Source of the DNA: Vreelandella olivaria
GTDB taxonomy: Bacteria; Pseudomonadota; Gammaproteobacteria; Pseudomonadales; Halomonadaceae
Assembly (NCBI RefSeq): GCF_023507745.1
Contig: NZ_JALPZO010000128.1
Span: 1-32,071, forward strand
Reading direction: 5' to 3'
DNA length: 32,071 bases
The position numbers were made by a program, and so were the translations under genes. The notes beneath the pieces are model-generated. The model saw only the letters and a program-made list of their open reading frames with translations, did no database searches and was not told the origin of the DNA. Positions 1 through 8,304 of this stretch are shown piece after piece; position 1 is the first letter of the stretch, and each line of letters begins with the position of its first letter.

Positions 1-108
1 AATTATATCGAAATGTTTTACAACCCAAAGCGCCGACACGGCACAAGTGATAACTTGTCACCGGTTGAGTATGAAAGGCGTTACTTTAAGAGCCTAACAG
101 GTGTCTAG
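1..108 (+). CDS. IS3-family transposase OrfB, C-terminal fragment
   Basis: The reading frame is open from the window edge and ends with TAG at 106-108, giving 35 residues. The segment NYIEMFYNPKRRHG followed by LSPVEYE is the characteristic C-terminal signature of the DDE integrase-like OrfB of IS3-family elements, just after the catalytic glutamate region, which lies outside the window. The protein would catalyse cut-and-paste (copy-out) transposition of its element. The gene is cut only by the window edge, so I cannot tell whether the element is intact. It runs toward the defence island and its right terminal repeat follows directly. Confidence 0.85.
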   Translation, partial: NYIEMFYNPKRRHGTSDNLSPVEYERRYFKSLTGV

Positions 109-126
109 AATATCCGGGGCGGTTCA
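79..126 (+). mobile_element. Right end of IS3-family element (left island border)
   Basis: The last codons of OrfB and the following bases end in CCGGGGCGGTTCA, the reverse complement of a TGAACCGCCCCGG-type terminal repeat seen in several IS3-family elements. The same stretch recurs in inverted orientation at 31902-31949 with two mismatches, which fixes the element's end at about 126. Confidence 0.75.
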
Positions 127-223
127 ACCAGTGGATATAGTGATTGAGGCGACCTGAGGCCACTCGCCTCAGCAGGCTTGAAAAAACGATGAAACGAGAC
201 TGATCCTTGCAATCGCCACAGGA

Positions 224-257
224 TCTAAAGTGTAGCGCTACTCAATCAGGGGTGACG
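224..257 (-). mobile_element. Relic resembling an IS left end
   Basis: Read on the minus strand, this segment (CGTCACCCC, TGATTGAGTA, then CACTTTAGA) aligns to 23156-23190 on the plus strand over about 35 bp with a one-base gap and a few mismatches. The second copy lies just upstream of an IS3-family orfA, so both are probably left ends of related elements. No transposase reading frame follows this copy, so it is a relic. Confidence 0.45.
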
Positions 258-376
258 GCGCAGATACCACCTACCAAGTCAGCCCGGGCTTACTTCAGCG
301 ATATACGCATTAGCATCAACAGGTAAAAAAACTGTCCAAACAGTAAAACCAGTAGGATTGCAGTGGGGAGACGCCC

Positions 377-437
377 CCCAATAACCTATACCTATTTGCA
401 ATGGAATTTACCGCTCCCAATGAGCCCAATAACCTAT
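377..437. repeat. 13-bp direct repeat pair
   Basis: CCCAATAACCTAT occurs at 377-389 and again at 425-437, 35 bp apart, just beyond the stop codon of the last operon gene. It could be a small duplication or a binding-site pair; nothing else in the window repeats it as far as I can see. Confidence 0.5.
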
Positions 438-452
438 GAAAATTAAATAATC

Positions 453-3400
453 TTAATCAATATTATCATCAGAGACACTGGATATGTGAATCGCGTTCGC
501 GCCATCATCACCGCTGAGATAAAGACGCAGCGCGTAAAGTAAGTCGGGGGTCCGGTCGCCTTCCGGCTTCTGGATGTTGAGTTGCACACGAGAAAAGAGT
601 GGAATATTTGACTGCAAAATAATATCCGTCACACGCTCAACCTGCTTCGTAAGTTCTTTGGTAATTTTTTGATGCGGCTGAAGGAGCATCCTAATTTCAG
701 GATTAGACGAGGCGCGGGCGCGCAGCAGGCCTAGCAAAAGCTCAAGTGGCTCGGTTGTAGCACGAATCCATTTACGAGCAGTCCATACGTCTTTCTCGTG
801 TTTACGAGGTGGGCATTGATTGATCTTGTCAAGCATGGTGTTCATAACTATCAGAATATGCCGAAAGTCTGTCAGACTGAACTTATAGACGAAATGCTGT
901 TCTCGCCAGATAGCGTATGAAAGGATACGAAGGGAATTGTGTGTTGGATTCGAAACGAGTTGGTCAAGCATGTCTTTCTGCCACTGCTCCGAAACATCTC
1001 CAAGCGCGAGGCCGACCGCTTGCCTTTCACGAATGTTACTACTATTTATCTTCCCTAATATCCATTGAATACATTCTTCATCTGCATCCTTATGCATATA
1101 GGAAAGCAGACATCGAATTTCAGAACTCACTGACTCTGGAATTTCATCTTCGGACAATAGGGCAACGAGATAATCCCTATTAGCCTTCATCATAGCGCCA
1201 AAATCTTGTGGGCATGCTGAATCGTTAACCGAGCGACCATCACGCCACACCTGAATAATTGGGAAGTAAAGCCTCTTTCGAATACTAGCAATTAGTTTTT
1301 TTTCAACTTCTTTGTCAATATTCTTCAGATATGCAGTTTCCTCATATCCTGGCTCAGCTACTTTCCAGCCAGAATATTTTCCTTGGCGCTCTCTAAGCTC
1401 GAATGATATTTCTTCCCCTTCTGCAAAATCGGCAAAGTTCAATGCGCTAATAAAGCTTTTCTGATGGATGAACACAGATTCATTGGTAGAGCTACATGAG
1501 GCAAAGGTAAAATGCCCACCTTTTTTGTCGGTCAGCCATTTCTGAATTATCACACCAGTTGTTCTTGGCCTGGGGCGGATGTAAAGATCGCGATCCAACT
1601 GTGTAATCGCGCTCTGCACCCAGTCGAGCAGGTCGGAGGTTTCATTACCGCCGGACTTTGGGAAAATCTTCAAATCATCCCAAGTCAGCGGCTTTGGATA
1701 TTCCGGTGCTGGGGCATCAGTGATGACGACTTTTTCCGTACGCTGCCACGTTGCGCGAATGGGCGGAAAGGACTTATCACGTGGAGTGAAAACGAGTTTG
1801 TAAGGATCGTCCGCACCGTATTCAAAGGTCAAGTTTAATTCGCACAAGACATCTTTTTTTAAAGGAAAAGCGGATGGATTATTGAGACGTGCGGAAAAGC
1901 CCAGATCGTAAGCATTGCTGCCAATGTAGAGAGGGAACGAGTAATGCGACTTTCCGCTTGGAAGCGTGAAGTCTTCAGCAATGGGAATGGTCACGGGCTT
2001 TCCGCGAACAGGCTGTACCTTCGTGTCGCGCGAAACAAGATGAAATCGTTGGTAGAGGCCTTCCTTCATCACCTTTATTGAAAGCTCCGGAATATGATCG
2101 CGCCAAAGCGGAATATCACCTGCCTGTTCTTGCAAGGCATGGAGGCGGATGCCACCTGCAACGGGGCTCTCTGTTAGATTGATGCAGAACGCGAAGCTTC
2201 CGATACGCAGGTCACGCTTAAGGTACTCAGAGTCGATGAACACGCTCTTGGTAGGCGGAACTGCATCGTGCCACCGTTCTCGGGCATCAACCGTGGGAAT
2301 GTCGTACTCTTGAGAGTCAGTTATTCCCTCATCCGTGGTGGCGATGATGACTGGTGGGCAGCGCTCCCAATAAAATCCGCGAGTTATAGGAAGCCGTTTT
2401 TTCAGGTCTTCGTCAAATCTGGCCAGTAGTTTGATTGCGCAGGTCTTGCCGCCGATGACATCTACAACAACGATAGCATAACCTTCCCCCTTAATTTTAG
2501 CTGAGTCAGCCTGTGCGAATACGGCTGCTACGCTGCGCGGTAGTGGTTCAACGTTGGAGAAACGGGCATTAAAATTGCGACGAATAGTTTCAAGCTCGAA
2601 GTCGCTTAAAACATCTGGGACGAGCCAGTAAAGCGTGTCACTCCTGAAAATATTACGCAGCCGACTAGTGAATGCGCGAGCGGCACGGTCGAAGCACTCT
2701 GATGTGTTGTCGTTGGAAAATAAGAGGTCTGGCGCAGATATAGTAGTCGATTGCGCATGAAGCCAAACTGCATCCGAATGGAAAAGTTCGAGATCGACAC
2801 TCTCATCATCACGTCTCCATTGCTGCCATAGGAATGTATCCGGTAATAACTGAGCTACCTTACCATCACTGCTGGCGTAGCACGGACGTAAGGATGTGAA
2901 ATCAACACAAACTGGACCAGTAATTACGCAACGCTGAATAAGCCGTGAAATGTTATTCCTTGATATATTGAACAGGGGTGGCTTTGAAGACCAAGGAAGA
3001 ATTTCAAACTTCTCGTAGTCAAAAATAAGCGGCACATCAGCAAATAGATGCTTTCCGGCAGCCCACATTTTTGCGCATTGCGTCCATAGATGCATCATTT
3101 TGTTGCGTGCATCAAGCTTAGCAAGATCGCCGGCGACATCATCGTCCAAGGCCTGTAGCCAGCGCCATCCATCCCAAACTCGACGGTAATCTCGGTGAGA
3201 GAGCAGCGTATTGTTGGGCGGCAGGTTGTCCCAATTGCCAATGGCTTGTGCATCTCCGGAACGAAGCCAAGATTGTATTTTTGGCAGAAGTTCGTCCTCA
3301 TGGCCGAGCGTATCTAGGCGAAGTTCAAGCAGTTCAACCAAGTGGCGAACAAATACCTTAAGCAGGCGGTTTTCCGGCAAATTGACAGACTGAAACCGAC

Positions 3401-3809
3401 GTACGGCCTGCATGTAGGGCTTGCCCGCAAGCTTTTCCCTAATAGTGCGTCCTGGACGACTGCTGAGCTTCATGAAGCTGTTGGCATCAAGCTCACGCAC
3501 GGCGTGCACAGGTAACACAGCGTGCTCACGGCGTGGGCTTTCGTTGAGAGCGTGGAGCAACCGCTCGATTGAATTACGACAGTGATCAACGATACGCCAA
3601 AGGCGGTCTCGAATTACATCGTCATTTTTTGATGAGGCATAATCTGCAATTCTTGCGAGCACCGACGACAACCCTTGCGGCAATGCTTCACCAGTCTTAG
3701 GGTCAAAATCTGCAATCCGACAATACCAATCCTGCTGCAGAAGCATGGCACGGGCTTTTTTTTCTTCAGCGCGATAGTCGGAATATATTTTCTCCAAATT
3801 GATTGTCAT
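453..3809 (-). CDS. DUF2357-like / Hsp70-like core / cold-shock-like protein (1118 aa)
   Basis: This is the last gene of the operon; its ATG overlaps the TGA of the McrB-like gene (ATGA). Residues about 95-290, including the PENRLLKVFV stretch at 145-154, resemble the DUF2357/DUF524-type proteins that pair with McrB-like ATPases. Residues about 297-460 follow the order of an Hsp70/actin-type core: VCVDFTS (300-305) at phosphate-1, LVPDVLSDFE (396-405) and RSVAAVFA (425-432) in place of the Hsp70 VPA and EPTAAA segments, and VVVDVIGGKT (447-456) at phosphate-2. Key glycines of phosphate-1 are missing, so ATPase activity is doubtful. Residues about 750-822 fit a cold-shock domain (GHFTFA, then VFIH, then EGEEISFEL), suggesting nucleic-acid binding. 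Residues about 880-1090 are helical and HEAT-like. I see no clear PD-(D/E)xK active site. The protein is probably the partner of the upstream AAA+ ATPase. Domain calls are by eye and need profile searches. Confidence 0.65.
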   Translation of the reverse strand: MTINLEKIYSDYRAEEKKARAMLLQQDWYCRIADFDPKTGEALPQGLSSVLARIADYASSKNDDVIRDRLWRIVDHCRNSIERLLHALNESPRREHAVLPVHAVRELDANSFMKLSSRPGRTIREKLAGKPYMQAVRRFQSVNLPENRLLKVFVRHLVELLELRLDTLGHEDELLPKIQSWLRSGDAQAIGNWDNLPPNNTLLSHRDYRRVWDGWRWLQALDDDVAGDLAKLDARNKMMHLWTQCAKMWAAGKHLFADVPLIFDYEKFEILPWSSKPPLFNISRNNISRLIQRCVITGPVCVDFTSLRPCYASSDGKVAQLLPDTFLWQQWRRDDESVDLELFHSDAVWLHAQSTTISAPDLLFSNDNTSECFDRAARAFTSRLRNIFRSDTLYWLVPDVLSDFELETIRRNFNARFSNVEPLPRSVAAVFAQADSAKIKGEGYAIVVVDVIGGKTCAIKLLARFDEDLKKRLPITRGFYWERCPPVIIATTDEGITDSQEYDIPTVDARERWHDAVPPTKSVFIDSEYLKRDLRIGSFAFCINLTESPVAGGIRLHALQEQAGDIPLWRDHIPELSIKVMKEGLYQRFHLVSRDTKVQPVRGKPVTIPIAEDFTLPSGKSHYSFPLYIGSNAYDLGFSARLNNPSAFPLKKDVLCELNLTFEYGADDPYKLVFTPRDKSFPPIRATWQRTEKVVITDAPAPEYPKPLTWDDLKIFPKSGGNETSDLLDWVQSAITQLDRDLYIRPRPRTTGVIIQKWLTDKKGGHFTFASCSSTNESVFIHQKSFISALNFADFAEGEEISFELRERQGKYSGWKVAEPGYEETAYLKNIDKEVEKKLIASIRKRLYFPIIQVWRDGRSVNDSACPQDFGAMMKANRDYLVALLSEDEIPESVSSEIRCLLSYMHKDADEECIQWILGKINSSNIRERQAVGLALGDVSEQWQKDMLDQLVSNPTHNSLRILSYAIWREQHFVYKFSLTDFRHILIVMNTMLDKINQCPPRKHEKDVWTARKWIRATTEPLELLLGLLRARASSNPEIRMLLQPHQKITKELTKQVERVTDIILQSNIPLFSRVQLNIQKPEGDRTPDLLYALRLYLSGDDGANAIHISSVSDDNID

Positions 3810-6352
3810 GACTTGGGTAGAATCCTTCCGGCCTTAGCATTATCTTCTAGCTTCCTACTAAGATCATTTCGTTGCTCAGGCGTCTTTGCTGCCCACGCCT
3901 TAAGGCGCTTGGCCTCATCTTCAGTATGCCTAAAAAGCGGATGTGGCTCTTCAATCCCGCCTGACGCCAGAGCAATCATAGGTCGACTTTCATCAAGGCA
4001 GGTATCGCCAACGTTAAGGTAATTTGCCGATTGCCAAATAAACTGACCATAGCCAAGATCGCAGGCTAAATCGAAATCTTCGGCCAGATTGAACGAATTA
4101 CTGTTGATTCCTGCAACGATCTGACCGCGAATCTTGTCTAGGCACTCCGTCTTGCTCTTGCCACGCGTGTCTATACCCCGCAACTTGGGCATGACCTTCT
4201 GCACGAGTTGATCCTCGAAAGCGACATGCATCGCCCTAGCAAGCGCGTCCTTATCGGATGCTCGCTGTGCCGCACGGACATCCGGGTAATTAGCCATGTA
4301 GTATTCAATGGATTGCCAAACTCGGTGTCCGAGGGCACGGCCTGTGACCGCAAGAGAGGCATTGACTCCTTCAATGAATTTTTTGAACGGGCTGACCTGT
4401 TCGTCGGAAAAATTACTGCCTTGCGCTAGCCAACTCTGCCACGACGTTTTGTGTAGCGCCGGGCCTCGATTTTTGTCATCAAGTGGAGCAAGCTTCAGGC
4501 GACGCTTGAGTTCCGTCGGACGCGGGAAGTTGATGATGATGGATCGATCAAGCACCTTATCTGAAAGTGACTTGGTGGTTTCATCCTGGTTCATCGTCCC
4601 CGTCCACAGTACATTTCGGCCCAACGAAAGCTCATATGGTTTCATGCCCGCACCAATTTTTATTGGGATAAACGGGACATCATTGCCTTTCCTACCACGC
4701 CGCAGTTCGAGCTTGCTGAGGAATTCAGCGAAATAAAGCTCCGGATGGGCAAGGTTCATTTCATCAAGCAGAACAAGGCAAACTGCGTCTTGCAAACCCG
4801 GATAATCATTGCTCCACGGCTGCTGACTTTGTGCCAGAAAGCGGAGTATTGGTTGTGAATCGAACTTGTTGTCTATGGAATTGAAGAAACCCAGCATGGA
4901 TTCTTGCGAATCCCAGTTCGGTTGAACAGAAAGCGGCTCGAAGTAGATGCCGCCAAAGTGCGAGTACAGGCGCGGTAGTTCGGATTTACCGGTTCCGGAA
5001 ACCCCTGCCAGCACAGTTAACGGCGACCATTCAGCTGTTTTGAGCGCTGTGTGAAAAGCTTTAAGTATGCGCGGGTTGAAATGCAATCCATATGTTTCGC
5101 AGGCATTGCCAATGCCCGTGAGCCAAGTCATCTCATCAATCTCAGATTTCACGGGTTGTTTAATTTTGTCCATACTAATGTGCGGCATCTCGATTTCTTT
5201 GTAACGGGCTTCCGCTTCGGCGGGACGCTCATAGGGCGCACGCAGACGGTTGAGTTCGGCTTGCGCTTCGTTGGCTGCACCCTCGAAGATGGACGCCCGT
5301 TGCGCCAAAGATTTGTTCTCGGCGTTGAGCTCCGAACCTTGACGGCGCAGGTCACCAATTTCGGCAATCGACGCTTCATTAGTGACAAGTTGCCGCTCTA
5401 GCTCTTCTGCACGTGTTTTCTGGTTCCTGGCTTCCGATTCAAGGGCGAGATACCGCTCACGTATTTCCTCGGTGGGTCGGGTAGCAAGCTCTTCTCGCAA
5501 GCGCTTGAGTTCGTCGGTTTGGCTGTTCAGTGCGCGAAGGATTTCTGCGGGGTCTTTCCCGCCGAGTTGCTGTTTCAATTGCTCAAACGCACTGATAAGC
5601 CCGGTCTGAATATTCAGAGCTTCACGCAGTCGAGTATTTTCCGTCTTGAAATTAGTCTCCGCGGCCTCTAGTGACTTGCGGCGCTCCTGAATTTGTTCCT
5701 CTACTTCATCCTGCAGTTGCTCATTGCGTCTCTGCCATTGCTGCTCCAACCGTTGTTCTTTACGTTCGAGCACCTTCTCAGCGCTTTCAAGCTCTACCTT
5801 GCGACCCTCAAATTCACTCTGCAACGCAGATAGCGCACCCCTCTGTCTCTCAAATTCAGTGCGCTCGGCATTCAATTTATTGCGAGCTTCGTCCTGTTGA
5901 TTCGTCCAGGATTCGCGCTCTTTGGCTATTTCCGCACGAACTCGTTCGCGCTCGAAATTTTCAGAATTCGCAATGTCATCCAGTCGCGTGGCTTTTAGTT
6001 TGGCGATTTCATCGTCAAGCTCGGAGAGCTTCCTTGCTCTGATGTTCGATATGTCCGCTTCTGCTTGATTGCGTTTGTCGCGCAACTCATTGTGCAAGGC
6101 TGCCCGTTCATCTGCGAAGCCTGCATCGCGCTTTTGTTCGGCAATAACGATGCTCCTCTCGCGCTCAGTCAGCTTGTGTTTCTCTGTTTCAATCATCTGA
6201 CGATCAGAGCGAATCTGTTTCTCTTGTTCAACCAGCTTGATTTTTTCCGCCTCAATAGCCAAGTGGTCATCACGAGTCTGTTTCTCTTTTTCGAGCAAGC
6301 TAGCTTCTCGCTGTTTTAGAACAGCGTCTTTTTCTGATATTTCCATTGTCAT
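3806..6352 (-). CDS. McrB-like AAA+ ATPase with long N-terminal coiled coil (848 aa)
   Basis: Residues about 8-370 are almost uninterrupted charged coiled coil, rich in E, K, R and Q. The AAA+ module follows: Walker A GVSGTGKS (450-457), Walker B LVLLDEMNLAH (526-536), sensor-1 TGTMN (584-588) and an LDRS arginine-finger region (601-604). The LDEMNLA and GTMN signatures are those of the McrB branch, whose members hydrolyse GTP or ATP and translocate DNA for a partner nuclease in McrBC restriction. A conventional McrB has an N-terminal DNA-binding domain instead of this coiled coil, and no conventional McrC follows; the next gene, a DUF2357-like protein translationally coupled by ATGA, takes that position. 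Start is the ATG at 6352, overlapping the stop of the winged-helix gene upstream. The coiled coil suggests a scaffold or a sensor arm within a larger complex (inference). Confidence 0.8.
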   Translation of the reverse strand: MTMEISEKDAVLKQREASLLEKEKQTRDDHLAIEAEKIKLVEQEKQIRSDRQMIETEKHKLTERERSIVIAEQKRDAGFADERAALHNELRDKRNQAEADISNIRARKLSELDDEIAKLKATRLDDIANSENFERERVRAEIAKERESWTNQQDEARNKLNAERTEFERQRGALSALQSEFEGRKVELESAEKVLERKEQRLEQQWQRRNEQLQDEVEEQIQERRKSLEAAETNFKTENTRLREALNIQTGLISAFEQLKQQLGGKDPAEILRALNSQTDELKRLREELATRPTEEIRERYLALESEARNQKTRAEELERQLVTNEASIAEIGDLRRQGSELNAENKSLAQRASIFEGAANEAQAELNRLRAPYERPAEAEARYKEIEMPHISMDKIKQPVKSEIDEMTWLTGIGNACETYGLHFNPRILKAFHTALKTAEWSPLTVLAGVSGTGKSELPRLYSHFGGIYFEPLSVQPNWDSQESMLGFFNSIDNKFDSQPILRFLAQSQQPWSNDYPGLQDAVCLVLLDEMNLAHPELYFAEFLSKLELRRGRKGNDVPFIPIKIGAGMKPYELSLGRNVLWTGTMNQDETTKSLSDKVLDRSIIINFPRPTELKRRLKLAPLDDKNRGPALHKTSWQSWLAQGSNFSDEQVSPFKKFIEGVNASLAVTGRALGHRVWQSIEYYMANYPDVRAAQRASDKDALARAMHVAFEDQLVQKVMPKLRGIDTRGKSKTECLDKIRGQIVAGINSNSFNLAEDFDLACDLGYGQFIWQSANYLNVGDTCLDESRPMIALASGGIEEPHPLFRHTEDEAKRLKAWAAKTPEQRNDLSRKLEDNAKAGRILPKS

Positions 6353-8304
6353 TGCTCTATAAGTGTTTTAATCGTTGAGAAGGCTGCTTTACGAAGCTTC
6401 GCAATTTCTGCTTTAGACAATGGCAGTGGCTCGTTGCCATGCCCGCGCCGAGTGATGAGGTTTGTCATATCGTCCACAAAGGTTGGCTGCGCGTCGTGAA
6501 TTGCGGTAAGTGCACCCTCATCAGACACGAGCAGTAACGCGATGACGCAAGCACCGAGAGATTGGCTGCCACCCTGCAGCGTTTGACGTACAACCCGTGT
6601 TTTGACGGTTCGCAAACTTTCGGATAAGGCATTGCAGAGTTCAGCCTCAACAGCCTTAACCTCAGCCGTACCGATGAGTTGTGTGTCACTGGTATCGGGC
6701 GGAAGCCTACCTGCCAAAACTCTCTCGAATGAAGCTTGGGCTACTGCATAAAGGTCGCCGACATAGGCAGAAGCATCATCCTCATCATGGCAAAACAGGA
6801 AAAAACGCTCCGCGTGAACCAGCCGCTCTTGCACGTTCATGCCAAGGCGGTTGAACAACTTGAAGCCAAACTCCGCCTGAACGCTGGCGCGGGCATCTAG
6901 CAGTGCATCACCTTGTGCGTCCTTATCCGGTGTGGCAGCTGGGTTGTCAGCAAACACAATGTCCGGGACGAGCGATTGAACGACTGTGCGCATGAACAGA
7001 TCGTCTGTCGGTTCCTGCCGCGGCGCATCCGCGCCACCCTTGCCATGTGCTTTTTCGTTGCGCTTGGCACTGATGGCAAGAAGACGGTTTATGAGATCTG
7101 GATACGCGGCGACAATCCGATGCAAGGGGTGCCCTGCGTCATTGCGCGCCTGAAGCATAGCGATGGCAAGAACTGTCTCTTGATAGGCGCCCCCGGCCTC
7201 GAATTCCCGCAACTTACCCTCACGAATAGGCCTGAAGCCTTGCGAGGGCAGTTCACCCCCTATAATTTGCGCTGCTTGCACCAGGAGTGCAGCGTGTCGG
7301 CTCTGTTCGGTGAATCTGAGTGTTGTGATGATATTTTTGAATGGACGGATACAACAGGCATAGAACAGCGCCCATTCTATGGCGGCGTGGATTTTGGCCA
7401 AGGTTCGAAATTCTGCATTACTTGCAGGTCTTAAACTGGCAATGAGCTTCGGGTAGCGTTGCCAGTTGGCATCCGTCTCGAACGGCTCTTTTGGTCTGAC
7501 GTCCTGTTTTTCGGGACGAGCACTACTTAGTAATTGTTTCCAAGTGAGCAGCCATCCAGCCAAGTTATCATCTCGCTCCAGCAGCTGCTCGAAGGCTTTT
7601 TCAAGAATCAACGAAAATCCATTACCAAACGGGTCGGCAATGCGGAACTCGCTATCGATTTTCTGAATGGCGATTGGGCAGTCGAGGTGATATAGCTCTG
7701 ATTCGGCCGTTATCGTGATCTGCTGGGCGGGTGGCATCTTTTCTTCCATGCCAAAAACTGCTGCGCGTTTCTTCATGCCCCGCAATGCGTTGATGACATC
7801 GCGTGGTGTGGGCGTGTTTTTTCTGTGAGTAGAATCCCAACGGATCGTTCGAAAATCTTTATCCTCGCCTTCCTTTTTCTGCAAGGGTTTCGCATCGTCC
7901 AGCCAATGCAGGAAAGGCAGGATTTTTCCGGTGACGAGTTCGCGGAACAAAAGCGCGGTAACGAAGACCGAAGCATTGTCTTCGTATTTTAAGCCATCAT
8001 CATGCTCCTGCATGATGATGGCATTGTATTCGTCAATAAATCCTTTGTCCTGCAAGCGCAGAAGAATGCCCTTGACTAAATCAAGCGGAATGCAGGTTTC
8101 AGCAGCCAGATCTACGGCATCCAGCGTGCCGACAGCATTCAGCAATTTCAGGATGACACGTTCAAATGCGTTCAAACCATCGCTATCGTTTGAACCTTTG
8201 GGCAAGGTCACGCGATACGCGTTCACCGGCCATGCGAGGTTGCGTGGTTTGCCGATGATGCCACTGAAGGGATTGGGCTTGCCGTAGTCCAGGAGCCTCA
8301 GCAT
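6349..8304 (-). CDS. Winged-helix protein with HEPN-like motifs (651 aa), function unknown
   Basis: I do not recognise a named family. Residues about 43-98 (FERVILKLLNAVGTLDAVDL onward) look like a winged helix-turn-helix, so DNA binding or a protein-docking role is likely. The C-terminal half is helical and contains two R-N-x3-H motifs, RNDAGH (387-392) and RNEKAH (415-420). The second sits in a context (LLAISAKRNEKAHG) that matches the Rx4H motif of HEPN RNases and HEPN-type dimers. No catalytic claim can be made without a structure. The gene starts with ATG at 8304, overlapping the helicase stop by 7 bases, and ends in an ATGA overlap with the McrB-like gene, so it is made together with both and probably works in the same complex. 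Confidence 0.6.
   Translation of the reverse strand: MLRLLDYGKPNPFSGIIGKPRNLAWPVNAYRVTLPKGSNDSDGLNAFERVILKLLNAVGTLDAVDLAAETCIPLDLVKGILLRLQDKGFIDEYNAIIMQEHDDGLKYEDNASVFVTALLFRELVTGKILPFLHWLDDAKPLQKKEGEDKDFRTIRWDSTHRKNTPTPRDVINALRGMKKRAAVFGMEEKMPPAQQITITAESELYHLDCPIAIQKIDSEFRIADPFGNGFSLILEKAFEQLLERDDNLAGWLLTWKQLLSSARPEKQDVRPKEPFETDANWQRYPKLIASLRPASNAEFRTLAKIHAAIEWALFYACCIRPFKNIITTLRFTEQSRHAALLVQAAQIIGGELPSQGFRPIREGKLREFEAGGAYQETVLAIAMLQARNDAGHPLHRIVAAYPDLINRLLAISAKRNEKAHGKGGADAPRQEPTDDLFMRTVVQSLVPDIVFADNPAATPDKDAQGDALLDARASVQAEFGFKLFNRLGMNVQERLVHAERFFLFCHDEDDASAYVGDLYAVAQASFERVLAGRLPPDTSDTQLIGTAEVKAVEAELCNALSESLRTVKTRVVRQTLQGGSQSLGACVIALLLVSDEGALTAIHDAQPTFVDDMTNLITRRGHGNEPLPLSKAEIAKLRKAAFSTIKTLIEQ

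Larger units (their letters stand above)
127..452. other. Non-coding stretch downstream of the 14-gene operon
   Basis: I see no convincing gene here. It holds a perfect 7-bp-stem hairpin at 154-172 (CTGAGGC, 5-nt loop, GCCTCAG), a 10-bp palindrome GTAGCGCTAC at 232-241 inside an IS-end-like segment, and a 13-bp direct repeat CCCAATAACCTAT at 377-389 and 425-437. None of the hairpins is followed by a T-run on the minus strand, so no clear intrinsic terminator for the operon can be named. Confidence 0.5.

Noticed and set aside
364..380. TGGGG/CCCCA hairpin after the last operon gene as a terminator
   Set aside because: The stem is only 5 bp and no T-run follows on the minus strand.
127..452. 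tRNA or attachment-site sequence at the left border
   Set aside because: No cloverleaf, no CCA-type 3' arm and no integrase gene nearby; the border is explained by the IS end.
5051..5401. Plus-strand open frames opposite the McrB-like, helicase and FtsK-like genes
   Set aside because: They lack plausible ribosome sites, have low-complexity Ser/Arg-rich translations and lie wholly within well-supported minus-strand genes.
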